Below, in pieces: positions 8,758 through 19,500 of a stretch of 64,000 bases of DNA. The DNA is taken from positions 1 through 64,000 of the forward strand of contig JADZBD010000010.1 in the NCBI GenBank assembly GCA_020852255.1. The letters are read 5' to 3'. The translations under genes and the position numbers were made by a program. Every line of letters starts with the position of its first letter. Within the stretch, counting starts at the first letter, position 1. The notes beneath the pieces were generated by a model. It did no database searches. It was not told the DNA's origin and was given only the letters and a program-made list of their open reading frames with translations. This DNA is from Bacteroidia bacterium. Its GTDB lineage: Bacteria; Bacteroidota; Bacteroidia; JADZBD01.

Positions 8758-10587
8758 ATGAAAGCCCTGTTCCTTCCCCTGTCTTTTATTCTGCTGGCCG
8801 GATCCCTTGTCGCACAGACCCGTATGGAGATTCCCCTCGGCGGAACGGTTGATCCTTCCAGGGTCACTACCGATTTCCATCCCCGCCTGATGAGTCTTGA
8901 AATGCCTTATCCGGGCGGAATGAAAAGCAATGATGCGCGGGAGAATCCGCATCTCATCGTGCCGCAACCGGGCGATTCTACGCCACAGTTTGAAAACCTG
9001 AGCAGCACGGCGCTGGGCATCAATTTCTTCGGAAATACCTTCGGTAACTCCACGCCTAACGATAACGATATGGCTATTTCCAATGGAGGAAAGATCATTT
9101 CCGTGATTAATGTGAATGTGTTATTCTACGACATCCCTTCTGATACCACCGTTGGATTTGTATCCCTTTCTACCTTTTTCAATGCGCTGGGATTCCCGAA
9201 TCAGGAATTTGATCCCAAGGTGATCTATGACCCGGTAGAAGACCGCTTCGTACTCGTTTGCCTGAACGGATTTTACGATTCCACGAGTTATATTTTCGTT
9301 GGCTTTTCCCAGACCAATGACCCTACCCAGGGGTGGAATCTCTACGCGCTGCCCGGGAATCCATTCAACAATGGACTATGGACCGACTATCCTATGGTTT
9401 CGCTGAGTCAGCAAGAGTTGTTTATCACGGCGAACCTGCTGTATCCCGATTCTTCATGGCAAACCGGATTTGTGGAAACGATTGTGTGGCAGATCAACAA
9501 ATTTGACGGATATGCCGGCAGCACCCTTAGTACCAACCTGGTGAACGGCATTAATTGGGGGAACAGGTCTGTGCGGAATCTTTGCCCCGTGAAAGGCGGC
9601 AGTACTTTGTATGGCCCTGAAATGTTTTTTGTCTCCAACCGGAATTTTGAAACCCAGGCGGATACCTTTTTCCTTGTAAAGATAAACGATACAATCGGGG
9701 CACCAGGTTATGCGGTTACCGTGAAGCAGTTAAACAGCAATGCAGACTATTTTCTGGCCGGGAACGCACGGCAGTTGAACCCTCATACCTTCGCAACCAA
9801 CGATTCCAGGATATTAGGCTCGTTCTATGAGAACAACAAGATCCAGTTTGTGCAGAATTGTAAAGATACCTCCACGGGATTCACCGGACTTTACCATGGG
9901 ATTATTGATTCGCCCAATGCGGTAAACCCGGTTGTTACCGGTCAGGTGATCGGGGACACCCTTCTGGATTTGGGTTATCCGAATATTTCCTATACCGGGA
10001 ATGCAACTACAGATAACCTGGCCATTATTACTTTCGACCACAGTGCTCCTACGGTGTACGCAGGTGTTTCCGCAATCAAAACAGATGGCAACGGGAATTA
10101 CTCGAACATTATGACCATCAAAAACGGAACTTCGTATGTGAACCTGCTGACCGGTTCGCTGGAGCGTTGGGGCGACTATTCCGGTTCGCAACGGAGGTAT
10201 AATAATCCAGGGGAGGTGTGGATGAGCGGTTATTATGGCTACTATGCTAATTTCCAGCGAAAGCATGGCGCATGGATCGCACAGATATACAAGGACCAGG
10301 TGATGGCCGGAGCAGAAGAAGAGTTCTTCATTTCCGATGTAAAAGTATTCCCCAATCCGGCCCCTGAGTTCGTTCAGTTGGAATTCAATCTGGAGTATTC
10401 TAAATGCCTGACTTTCGAATTAGTAGATATCTCCGGAAGAACTGTGAAACTTTTACTGAGGGAAAAAGCGAAGGGAGGCGATAACCGCTTTCAGTTCTCC
10501 ATGGCTAATCTTTCACCGGGCGTTTATTCCCTGGTGGTAAGGGAAGGAGCCGTAGTTTTATTTTCCAAAAAGGTGATAAAGTCTTAA
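8758..10587 (+). CDS. Secreted protein with T9SS type A sorting domain
   Basis: The start is ATG 8758, which gives the signal peptide MKALFLPLSFILLAGSLVAQ; the frame stays open further upstream but without such a signal. The product is about 609 residues. The C-terminal 85 residues form a Por secretion/type A sorting domain (VKVFPNPAPEFVQLEF, ELVDISGRTVK, LSPGVYSLVV). The body contains repeated beta-propeller-like stretches (FDPKVIYDPVEDRFVLVC, WTDYPMVSLSQ) similar in style to sialidase/BNR folds, but no catalytic motif is recognisable. It is probably secreted and either cell-surface attached or released. Its stop overlaps the convergent hrpB stop within the palindrome TTAA. Confidence 0.85.
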   Translation: MKALFLPLSFILLAGSLVAQTRMEIPLGGTVDPSRVTTDFHPRLMSLEMPYPGGMKSNDARENPHLIVPQPGDSTPQFENLSSTALGINFFGNTFGNSTPNDNDMAISNGGKIISVINVNVLFYDIPSDTTVGFVSLSTFFNALGFPNQEFDPKVIYDPVEDRFVLVCLNGFYDSTSYIFVGFSQTNDPTQGWNLYALPGNPFNNGLWTDYPMVSLSQQELFITANLLYPDSSWQTGFVETIVWQINKFDGYAGSTLSTNLVNGINWGNRSVRNLCPVKGGSTLYGPEMFFVSNRNFETQADTFFLVKINDTIGAPGYAVTVKQLNSNADYFLAGNARQLNPHTFATNDSRILGSFYENNKIQFVQNCKDTSTGFTGLYHGIIDSPNAVNPVVTGQVIGDTLLDLGYPNISYTGNATTDNLAIITFDHSAPTVYAGVSAIKTDGNGNYSNIMTIKNGTSYVNLLTGSLERWGDYSGSQRRYNNPGEVWMSGYYGYYANFQRKHGAWIAQIYKDQVMAGAEEEFFISDVKVFPNPAPEFVQLEFNLEYSKCLTFELVDISGRTVKLLLREKAKGGDNRFQFSMANLSPGVYSLVVREGAVVLFSKKVIKS

Positions 10588-13037
10588 CGTTTCTTTTTTA
10601 CAACGCCCCTTATGGCTTTGGCCGTGAAAGGATCATCCGGCCAGGAATGCCTGGGATAACGGATCCTTAATTCCTTTCTGACCTCGTGGTAAGTATTGCT
10701 CCAGAAACTTTTCAGATCCTGGGTAACCTGAACAGGTTTGTAACCGGGAGAAAGAAGATGTACCATGATCTTCAGCTTTCCATTCAGGATCGCAGGAGTT
10801 TCCAGCATCCCGAATAATTCTTGCAACCGAACCGCGAGCACGGGCGAGCGTCCGTCGTCGTGATATTCCAGGCGGATCTGTGATCCGCTGGGCACTTCAA
10901 CGAATTCCGGCAGTAGAACGGGGAGTTTTTGCTGTAAGTCCCAGGGCAAAGCATTCAGGAGTATATCACTGAGCGGGATCTTCTTGAGGTCACTCACCCT
11001 GTGCACCTGCTCCAGAAAAGGATCAATATATTTCGGTATATCCAGAAGCAGTGAAGCGTCGGAAAGATCAGGCCATTGCTGAGCTTCCAGGTGATGAAGG
11101 ATGGAAAGGCGTGCGCGTAATTGCTGCGTTCGCTCGTCGGATCCGAAAAGCGCGCTTCCCTTCTTTTTTATCAGCCCGTGAAGTACCCGGCGAAGCTGGT
11201 CGGGTGGAGGATTTTTAATGGGCTTGCTTTCCAGCACAATAGCGCCAAGGTGAATCTCCTTGCTGCAAATGATCTCATCTTTTCGTTCATCATAGTCGAT
11301 GATCTCACGCTCGGATGCAAGGTGAACGATATCTGTGGGATCTAAAGGAGCCGCAAGAAAGATCTTACCATCTGTTCTACCTGCGTCAAGGTGTGCGGCC
11401 ACAATCCATTCTTCATGGGTCAGGGGGTCATAATCTTCCAGCGATGCCGTTTTTCCGTTGGCCAGCCGGTATTTTGAGCCGGAGATTTTTCGGGCAATCC
11501 GGTCCGGAAAGGCAAAGGCCAGAAGGTAACCAATCTCGGAATCGGAGATGGTTTCGCTCTGTTCTTTAACTCCCAATCGCTTTTTCCATTCCAGCGCCGC
11601 TTTTACCACACGTTCACCGGAATATTTCTCCATCCGGTTTCGTAACCATTCAATACTCAGCGCGAGGTTCACTCCTTTTTCTTTTGGGATGGGATTGCGT
11701 TCTTCCAGCAAGGCGGCAATCTCTCCTGCCAGCGCGGCATGCCCCGTTCGCTTTGATTCGAGGAACATCCTGGCCAGGCGGGGATGGGTGGGGTACCCCG
11801 ACATTTCAACACCTTCTGAAGTAAGTTTTCCGTCTTTATAGGCGCCCAGGTCATGGAGCAGACTTAGCGCCTGTTGCAGATGCGCTTCAGGTGGTGGAGT
11901 TACCCATTTAAAATCCTGGAGGTTATTCTTCCCCCAGCGCAGAAGATCGAGTGCAAGAGGAGCAAGATCGGCTTCCAGGATCTCGGGCTTGCGATGAGGA
12001 AGAAGGTATTGGGTCTTACCTTCTTCCCACAGCCGGTACGCTGCGCCCGGACCAAGTCTGCCGGCACGTCCCGCGCGCTGGTCGGCTGTGTCTTTCGAAA
12101 CCTTGATGGTCTCTAATCGAGTTAACCCCGAATTCGGATTGAAACGGGGCACGCGGCTGTAACCGGAGTCCACCACCACTTTAATACCTTCAATGGTTAA
12201 ACTGGTCTCCGCAATGGAAGTAGCCAGCACTACTTTTCTTAATCCCGCCGGATCGGGAAGTATAGCTTCTTGTTGTTCCCTCCATCCCAGGTCGCCATAC
12301 AGTGGAACTATGCTTACTCCGGCGGTCTCAGACTCCAATAGTTCTGCTGCCTTTCTGATCTCACCCGCTCCGGGAAGAAAACAAAGAATGTCGCCCTCTT
12401 CTTTATCCAAAGCAAGGCGAACGAGCCGGGTAACCTGGCTGGTAATAGGGGTTCTTTCCTCCTCTTTAAAGTAGTTCATGGTCACCGGGAACATTCTCCC
12501 TTCCGAGCGAATGATTGGCGCATCCGGAAAGCGATGATGCAGGTATCCGGTATCCAGCGTAGCGGACATAATGAGGATGCGCAGATCAGGACGGAGTACA
12601 CTCTGCACCTCTGCGCACAGTGCCAACGCCACATCAGCGTGAATGCTTCGTTCATGGAATTCATCAAAGATGACCAAACCGATGCCGTCGAGTGTTTGAT
12701 CTTCGGTTACAATGCGTGTTAATATTCCTTCGGTAAGTACTTCCAGTTGTGTTTGCTGGCTGATGCGATTTTCAAAGCGGATCCTGAAGCCGATCGTCTC
12801 CCCTGTATCCTCGTTAAGATTCTGTGCCAGTCGTGAGGCTACCGCTTTCGCCGCCAAACGCCGGGGTTCCAGCATTAAGATCTTCCTGCCTTCCAGCCAT
12901 GGTTCCTTCAGCAGATGGATGGGAAGCAAAGTACTCTTTCCGGCACCGGGCGGAGCCTGAAGGATTACAAGATTGTGTTCTGAAAGGGACTTTCGGACGT
13001 CAGGGATCACTTCCTGTATGGGAAGATGGCTGTTCAA
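10584..13037 (-). CDS. hrpB: ATP-dependent helicase HrpB (DEAH-type)
   Basis: This is an 817-residue DExH helicase. Motifs in order: Walker A PPGAGKST (near residue 32), Walker B/DEFH in DEFHERS, motif III MSATLD, motif V TSIAETSLTIEG, motif VI QRAGRAGR. The HA2-like region and a long HrpB-type C-terminus follow, with normal family length. HrpB is a putative RNA helicase whose cellular role is poorly defined. The start must be TTG at 13037, three bases after the pheT stop: the next ATG would remove the Walker A motif. It is therefore probably translationally coupled to pheT. Confidence 0.9.
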   Translation of the reverse strand: MNSHLPIQEVIPDVRKSLSEHNLVILQAPPGAGKSTLLPIHLLKEPWLEGRKILMLEPRRLAAKAVASRLAQNLNEDTGETIGFRIRFENRISQQTQLEVLTEGILTRIVTEDQTLDGIGLVIFDEFHERSIHADVALALCAEVQSVLRPDLRILIMSATLDTGYLHHRFPDAPIIRSEGRMFPVTMNYFKEEERTPITSQVTRLVRLALDKEEGDILCFLPGAGEIRKAAELLESETAGVSIVPLYGDLGWREQQEAILPDPAGLRKVVLATSIAETSLTIEGIKVVVDSGYSRVPRFNPNSGLTRLETIKVSKDTADQRAGRAGRLGPGAAYRLWEEGKTQYLLPHRKPEILEADLAPLALDLLRWGKNNLQDFKWVTPPPEAHLQQALSLLHDLGAYKDGKLTSEGVEMSGYPTHPRLARMFLESKRTGHAALAGEIAALLEERNPIPKEKGVNLALSIEWLRNRMEKYSGERVVKAALEWKKRLGVKEQSETISDSEIGYLLAFAFPDRIARKISGSKYRLANGKTASLEDYDPLTHEEWIVAAHLDAGRTDGKIFLAAPLDPTDIVHLASEREIIDYDERKDEIICSKEIHLGAIVLESKPIKNPPPDQLRRVLHGLIKKKGSALFGSDERTQQLRARLSILHHLEAQQWPDLSDASLLLDIPKYIDPFLEQVHRVSDLKKIPLSDILLNALPWDLQQKLPVLLPEFVEVPSGSQIRLEYHDDGRSPVLAVRLQELFGMLETPAILNGKLKIMVHLLSPGYKPVQVTQDLKSFWSNTYHEVRKELRIRYPRHSWPDDPFTAKAIRGVVKKKR

Positions 13038-13040
13038 GGC

Positions 13041-15470
13041 TCAGGATCGAATATCTGCGCCCAGCTTTTCTTTATAGGCGTTCACTAAGCGCTCCATGGT
13101 TTTTTCGACCTGTTTGTCGGTGAGCGTCGCTTTTTCATCCTGCAATACAAATCGCAAAGCATAGGATTTCTTATCCTTTCCGATCTTTTCTCCTTCAAAG
13201 ACATCGAAAAGGTGTACTTCCTTAAGGAGAATCTTTTCCGTATCGAAAGCAAGTTTCTCGAGTTCTGCGTATTTTACTTTTCGATCGAGCAGCAAGGCCA
13301 GATCGCGTTGTACTTCCGGATACACAGGCACCTCATGGAATACCACTTCTGAATTTCCTCTGAGCAATTGGAAGATCAGGGTCCAATTTAATTCGGCCGA
13401 AAATACGGGCTCTGAAATATCGAATTTCTTAAGATGTTTTGACGCTACAGAACCTAAATGTCCGATCGGTTGTTTCCCGCTCCGAAGTTCAAGACCGTAG
13501 GCATAAAGGTCTGAACCTTCCATCTCCTTAAGGCTTGTCGTTATGCGCAGCCGTTTTAAAAGCTGCAATATCTCATTTTTGAGAATGTAGAGATCCGACT
13601 TTCGTTGAGGGGAGTGCCACGAGGCTGCATGGTTATTCCCGGTGAGAAACACCGCCAGATGCTCCTCCTCGTGAAAGGAGGACAACGCAACTTCCGGTTT
13701 ATACCGGGCATATACCTTACCCAATTCAAAAAACCGCAGGTCCGCATTCTTGCGGTTTCTGTTATAGGAAATCGCTTCGAGACCTGTGAATAATAGATTT
13801 TGGCGCAACACGTTCAACTCTGAGCTGAGCGGGTTCAATATGTTTACATTGTATTCAGGCTTTATAGAAGTCAATCCTTCCAGGTATTCATTTCGGCTCA
13901 AGGAGTTGCAAAAGATCTCCATGAATCCGCAGGAGGAGAGGTGTTCGGCGATCTTCACTTGCAGGGATTCCTTGTCCGGACGGTCGCCGGGGTTTACGGA
14001 AGTCCGAAGTGTTTGCGGATCTTCCACATTATTGTAGCCATAGATCCGGAGCACCTCTTCAACTACGTCGCATTCACGACGCACGTCGACCTTATAAGGA
14101 GGCACCTCTAATTGTAAAACGTCACCTGCTTCAGCAGCAATGGTGATGTTCAACAACTTCAGGATAGATTTGATCTTCTCCTTCCCAATGTCTTTTCCTA
14201 TAAGCCGGGCACACCTCGCATAAGAGAAATGAACGCTGAATGGTTTGGCCGGTTCCGGATAAACATCCACAATGCCGGAACTCAATTTTCCTCCACCGGT
14301 TTCCAGGATGAGCCTGGCTGCACGAAGCAGAGCGTTCACGGTGATATCGGGATCTGTTCCTCTTTCAAACCGGAATGAAGCATCCGTTTTTAAACCATGG
14401 CGCTTTGAAGAACGGCGGATATGTACCGCATCGAACCATGCGCTCTCCAGGAAAATATTCTTTGTTTGCTCCGTTACTCCGGAATGTTGTCCACCGAATA
14501 CGCCCGCGATACACATACCTTTCTCCGCATCGCAGATCATGAGATCTTCAGCATCCAGCTTTCGTTGAACTCCATCCAGGGTAGTGAAGGGTGTACCTTT
14601 GGGTAGTTTTTTTACTATCACTTCTTTCCCGACGATTTTATCTGCATCGAAAGCATGCAGCGGTTGCCCCAGTTCATGCAATACGTAATTGGTGGCATCA
14701 ACCACATTATTGATGCTGCGGACTCCGATGGTTTCTAATTGGTGGCGCAACCAGTCGGGCGAGGGGCCTACCTTCACGTTGGAAATCGTAATGCCGGAAT
14801 ACCTGGGGCAGGCTTTAGGGTCTTCCACGCGTACCGAAATGTGCAGGCTTTTATCCGGGGCCGGGGTTTGAGTATCGGGAAATTTGAGTGGTGAGCCTGT
14901 TAATGCCGCCAGGTCCCTGGCCACACCCCAATGGGAGGCCGCATCGGCCCTGTTGGGGGTAAGTCCGATCTCAAAAACAATGTCAGATTCCAGTTTGAAA
15001 TATTCAGCGGCCGGTGTTCCCGGCTTCGCGGAAGGATCGAGGATCATGATTCCCGCATGAGATTTACCCAAACCTAATTCATCTTCGGCACAGATCATAC
15101 CTTCGGAAACTGCTCCACGGATCTTGGCTTTTTTAAGCGTGAGGGGCTCGCCGTTACCGGGATAAATAGTGGTTCCCACCAGGGCTACAATAACTTTTTG
15201 CCCAGCGGCTACGTTCGGCGCCCCACAAACAATGTTCAGGAGGGTGTCCGATCCTACATTAACAGTGGTCAGGCTAAGTTTATCGGCGTCCGGGTGCTTT
15301 TCTTTGGTCATCACTTCTCCCACCACACAACCGGCCAGGCCACCTTTAACCGTCTCGTACGTGTCCATACTTTCAACTTCCAGTCCGCAGCCGGTAAGCC
15401 ATTCAGCCGTCTTTTCCGGGGAAGGTACTTCTGAAAGTAACGTTTTGAGCCACTGATATGAAATCCTCAT
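13041..15470 (-). CDS. pheT: Phenylalanine-tRNA ligase beta subunit
   Basis: This 809-residue protein has the full PheT layout: an N-terminal tRNA-binding OB domain (about 40-150; VGEVMTKEKHPDADKLS), B3/B4 region, B5 domain (about 405-475), the catalytic-like core, and a C-terminal ferredoxin-fold anticodon-binding domain (about 715-809; PEVQRDLALLLD). It acts with PheS as an alpha2beta2 enzyme charging tRNA-Phe and carries the editing site. pheS is not adjacent in this window, as is common in Bacteroidota. It starts at ATG 15470 and is followed by hrpB after three bases. Confidence 0.97.
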   Translation of the reverse strand: MRISYQWLKTLLSEVPSPEKTAEWLTGCGLEVESMDTYETVKGGLAGCVVGEVMTKEKHPDADKLSLTTVNVGSDTLLNIVCGAPNVAAGQKVIVALVGTTIYPGNGEPLTLKKAKIRGAVSEGMICAEDELGLGKSHAGIMILDPSAKPGTPAAEYFKLESDIVFEIGLTPNRADAASHWGVARDLAALTGSPLKFPDTQTPAPDKSLHISVRVEDPKACPRYSGITISNVKVGPSPDWLRHQLETIGVRSINNVVDATNYVLHELGQPLHAFDADKIVGKEVIVKKLPKGTPFTTLDGVQRKLDAEDLMICDAEKGMCIAGVFGGQHSGVTEQTKNIFLESAWFDAVHIRRSSKRHGLKTDASFRFERGTDPDITVNALLRAARLILETGGGKLSSGIVDVYPEPAKPFSVHFSYARCARLIGKDIGKEKIKSILKLLNITIAAEAGDVLQLEVPPYKVDVRRECDVVEEVLRIYGYNNVEDPQTLRTSVNPGDRPDKESLQVKIAEHLSSCGFMEIFCNSLSRNEYLEGLTSIKPEYNVNILNPLSSELNVLRQNLLFTGLEAISYNRNRKNADLRFFELGKVYARYKPEVALSSFHEEEHLAVFLTGNNHAASWHSPQRKSDLYILKNEILQLLKRLRITTSLKEMEGSDLYAYGLELRSGKQPIGHLGSVASKHLKKFDISEPVFSAELNWTLIFQLLRGNSEVVFHEVPVYPEVQRDLALLLDRKVKYAELEKLAFDTEKILLKEVHLFDVFEGEKIGKDKKSYALRFVLQDEKATLTDKQVEKTMERLVNAYKEKLGADIRS

Positions 15471-15739
15471 CGGCCTTAAAAATACGATTTTATGCCCTTG
15501 GGCTGATGGGTATTTGTGCCTTGTTTTCCAAGGACAGAACCTGATTCCGGATCCGGGTTTTGAGAGAATGGAGCATTGCCCGGGGAAAGAAACTGGCTTC
15601 TGCCCTGTGCTTTATGTTTCGGGGGAGGAACGATATTTTTAATCAATTACTTTACTTCCAAAGGTTTCTCACGAAACGAATTGTTGAGGAGAAGTAGAAA
15701 AATGAAGCTGGAAATGTATATGTTTTTCGCGGGGAGTGA

Positions 15740-16483
15740 TCAGCGGAATACGTAGATGCACATGGGAATAATATCTTCCGTTCTTACATCAATCCAGGGC
15801 GGTACGTTGCCGGGGTTTCCCAGCAGTTTATGTTCAGCGACCAGCTTAAAGCCGTTTCGTTCGAAGATCCTGAGCAAATCCTCCCGTGTGTAGTGGAAGC
15901 ATTTTCCGCCGCGGAAATATTCACTTCGTTCGGATACCGGCTCATAAACGTACAACTTGCCATCGGCTTCCATGATGCGGCGGATGTCTTTCAGCATCGC
16001 ATCTTTTTTCTCGAAATGATGAAAGGTCTGGCGCAGGATCACCTTGTCGTAAGCCGCCAGCGGTAACCCGGTTCCCTTTTTCTTCCCTTTCACAAACTGG
16101 ATGTTATTCGTATTCGGCGATTTTCTCAGCTTCACAAATTCTTCGATGGTCGGTTTTGATTCTTTTACATGGGATGCGTATACATCCACCGCATCGATCC
16201 GGAGGCTGTCGAATTCAAGCGCGCACACGCCTTCAAACCAGCCGGATCCCGCACCGATGTCTGCTACCCATTCTCCCGGATGGAAATCATAGATGCTGAA
16301 TTCCTGTTCCATGGCGCGGATCATGAGCGTTGCATCCGGTACAAATCCGTTGTTCTGTGCGATCCGGGTGCATTCTTCCTGACTGGGAGGAATAACATAC
16401 TTTGTGCAGCCTGCTCCAGAAAAGAACAGTACCGTCAGTAACACTAAACTGCGGCTTATATACATGCTGGAGTAAAGTTCCAT
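15740..16483 (-). CDS. Class I SAM methyltransferase-like lipoprotein
   Basis: This is a 247-residue protein. The N-terminus is a lipoprotein signal with a lipobox ending SGAGC (Cys26). The rest is a Rossmann methyltransferase: motif I VADIGAGSGWF, an acidic strand-2 end (IDAVDV), and the motif IV-V region ILRQTFHHF. The ATGs at 16483 and 16465 both keep the lipobox. Export is puzzling, because SAM is cytoplasmic; related signal-peptide-bearing predicted methyltransferases exist in other bacteria with unclear function. It lies downstream of the amidohydrolase gene but is separated from it by a strong terminator, so it is probably transcribed on its own. Confidence 0.75.
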   Translation of the reverse strand: MELYSSMYISRSLVLLTVLFFSGAGCTKYVIPPSQEECTRIAQNNGFVPDATLMIRAMEQEFSIYDFHPGEWVADIGAGSGWFEGVCALEFDSLRIDAVDVYASHVKESKPTIEEFVKLRKSPNTNNIQFVKGKKKGTGLPLAAYDKVILRQTFHHFEKKDAMLKDIRRIMEADGKLYVYEPVSERSEYFRGGKCFHYTREDLLRIFERNGFKLVAEHKLLGNPGNVPPWIDVRTEDIIPMCIYVFR

Positions 16484-16486
16484 ACG

Positions 16487-16515
16487 ATAAAAGCCTTCTG
16501 TGGGAAGGCTTTTAT
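16487..16515 (-). terminator. Rho-independent terminator of the amidohydrolase gene
   Basis: A perfect 12-bp stem (ATAAAAGCCTTC / GAAGGCTTTTAT) with a 5-base loop and a T run lies about 50 bases past the amidohydrolase stop and just before the methyltransferase start. Confidence 0.85.
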
Positions 16516-16566
16516 TAATTATCCACGCAGGGATGTTAATTAGGTTGACGATCAGATGCTTACGTC

Positions 16567-19500
16567 CTAATCGTCATCCCCGTGCCCATGTCCGTTTTCA
16601 TGCCATGGGAAGCCATTGATCCATTTCGGGTTCTCCCAGTAAAATTTTCCCCGTGTGCGCTCGCGCAAGCCCAGTTCATCCATGGTGTCGCAATCAAAAA
16701 GCCGTCCGTTCACCATCGTATATTTCACACTTTCAGAATTCCGGATGTTATCCAGTGGGTTTTTTTCAAGAATAATCAGATCAGCCAGTTTACCGGTTTC
16801 AATAGTTCCGATATATTGATCCATCCCGATATACTCAGCCCCGTTCAGGGTGGCGCAGCGGAGCGCCTGCATATTCGACATTCCACCCTGCTGCAGCATC
16901 CATAGTTCCCAGTGCACGCCTAATCCCTGCAGCTGACCGTGAGCGCCGAGATTTACTTTTACACCGGCATCCGCTAGTTTTTTACACGATCTGGAAATGA
17001 GAAAATAGCCGTTTTCATATTCTTCCTCCGGGATCATGGTGCGGTGTCTGGACCGGGAATCAATAATGGCACGGGGAGTAAATTTCAGCAGCCGCTCTTT
17101 TTCCCACACATTTGTATGCTGGTACCAATAGTTCTCCCCATTGATCGCACCGTAGGATACAATGAGCGTGGGAGTGTAATGGGTTTTGGATGCAGCCCAC
17201 AACTTTACTACATCGTTATAAAGCGGCGCGAAGGGGAGATTGTGTTCCACGCCGGTATGTCCGTCCATCACCTGCGTAATGTTATACCATGAGGTTGATC
17301 CTCCTTCCGGCACTACCATGATCCCCAGTTCACGCGCGCCGGTGATTACTTGCTGACGCTGTTCCCGGCGGGGCTGGTTATAGCTCTTTACTGAAAAAGC
17401 ACCGAAAGCGGCCGTCCGCCGCAGATGAGATCTGGCGTCGTCCAGGGAATTGATTACCGCCTTGTAATCTCCTTCTGCTCCGTAAAGGATCCATCCGGTG
17501 GAGAAGATCCTGGGCCCGGTCATATTTCCTGCTCTGACCATTTCGGATTGCGAAAAAATCATTTCGGTGTTGGAGGAGGGATCGTGGACGGTAGTTACGC
17601 CGTAAGCGAGATTGGCAAAATAGCTCCACTGTTTCTGCGGGCTTAATCCGTGCCGGAAGTTGCCGATATGTGCGTGTACATCTACAAAACCGGGCATGAT
17701 GGTCTTTCCTGTAACATCGATCACCTTTGCGCCGGCAGGAATCTGCACGGTGCCGGAGGTACCCACGGCGGTGATCTTGTTGTCGGTGATTACCACCGTC
17801 CCGTTCTCGATCACCTCATCTCCTTTCATCGTGATGATCCGGGCGCCCTTCAGGGCGATCACTCCCGAAGGTTTATCTGATTTAAGCTGAAGCCCCACTT
17901 TTATTCCGCTCGTGTCCATGGGTGGCAGCGAGTCCGGGGCTCCGGGAAGGAAAGAAAAATTTTTATCGAGTGGTGCCGTAAAATACTCCTCTCCAAGGGT
18001 CCAGTACAGCTTTTTTGAATCTGAACTCCAGTGCAGGTTGATACCTGCGTCTCGTGCCACCTGCCGGACGGGCGCAGCGTGCATTCCGCCGGAGAGAGGT
18101 AGTGTTTTTCCGGAAGGGGGAATGGCGGCGATGTACACTTTATACAATTCCACAAATGCTACCCATTTTCCGTCGGGACTTGGTGAATAAATACCGGAGT
18201 ACGCAGAAGTGAAGTGGGTTCGTTTCTCATTGCCCGACAGATCACTGCTGCTGAAAGCATATCCTCCCCCTTCTTCCGTATGAAAGTAGATTCTTTTGCC
18301 GTCGGCAGTGAAAGAAGGAGTGTGTCCCTCCTTGGATATCCGTATTCCTGTTCCCCCGCCGGATGACATTGTATAAATGCCCGGGTTCAGGCTATAAGCG
18401 GTACCCTGATGGTCATTTCCGTCTTCTTTCCAGTAAACAATGCTCCTGCCATCTGGTGAGAAGGAAGGTGTTCTGAATATTCCCTTGTCTTTGCTGAGCT
18501 TTGTAACCTTTTTTTCCTTTAAAGATAGCTTACAGATCGCGCCGGTTTCCTCATCATTCCATGTAACAAAAATGATTTCTCCGCCGCCAGGTGAGAAGGC
18601 CGGTTCAAATTCAAAGTCTGTTCCTGCCGTGAGCCGCTCCGGTTTTCCGTTAGGAAGTTCTTTCTTGTACAGATATCCCGCTGCCGAGAAAACCAGCGTT
18701 TTTCCGTCGGGAGAAGTCACTGCATGGCGGATGGCTTTCACCGTAAACTGATCCGGTGCCGGATCCTGTTTAAATCTTAATGCGTCGTATACGCGGTGAC
18801 TGCATTTGGCTTTGAACGGGATATTCACTGATTTCCCGTTTGTCACATCCAGGCGGTTGAACTTTCCTCCTGACCAGATGATCACTTCTTTGCCGCTCAG
18901 CCAGCTAAAACGGGGATAGGTACCAAAGATGGCCCAGGCTTCTATCTGATCTTTCGTGAGATCGTCATAAACAGGCCACTCTTCGCCGGTTTCAAGATTG
19001 CGGAGGAAAAGCACCGTTTTTGTTCGCACCCTTTTCAGGAATGCAAGTGTTTTACCGTCTTTGGAAATCTGAGGGCGGAAGGCGCTTCCGGCACCACCGG
19101 TCACGGTTTCTGTTTCTCCGTTCTTCAGGTTATAGCGTTTGACTACATAGATCTGGTGGTTGGGATCTTTGTTGTACTGGAAGTAACCTCCCGGATACAT
19201 ATCTTCACTGAAATATACGTATTGCCCGTCGCTGCTCACGCAGGGTTCTCCCACATCCTGCTGATCGTTTTTTCTTTTGGTTAGCTGCACCCCTTCTCCT
19301 CCGGAGAGGTGGTACATCCATAACTCTCCCGCACCGAGGGAACGGCGGGAAGTAAAATGTTTTCTGGCGATGATGTATTGCCCGTCGGCGCTGAAAACCG
19401 GGCTGTTCAGCAGGCGGAAATTTTCTTTAGTGACTTGTCTTGCTCCGCTGCCGTCTTTCTTCATGACCCAGATATTATCGCCACCGCCCGCATCACTGGT

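Noticed and set aside
15471-15739. Possible small RNA in the gap upstream of pheT
   Set aside because: Only short weak palindromes (CCGGATCCGG, CCTTG/CAAGG) and no T run, promoter pair or known RNA feature.
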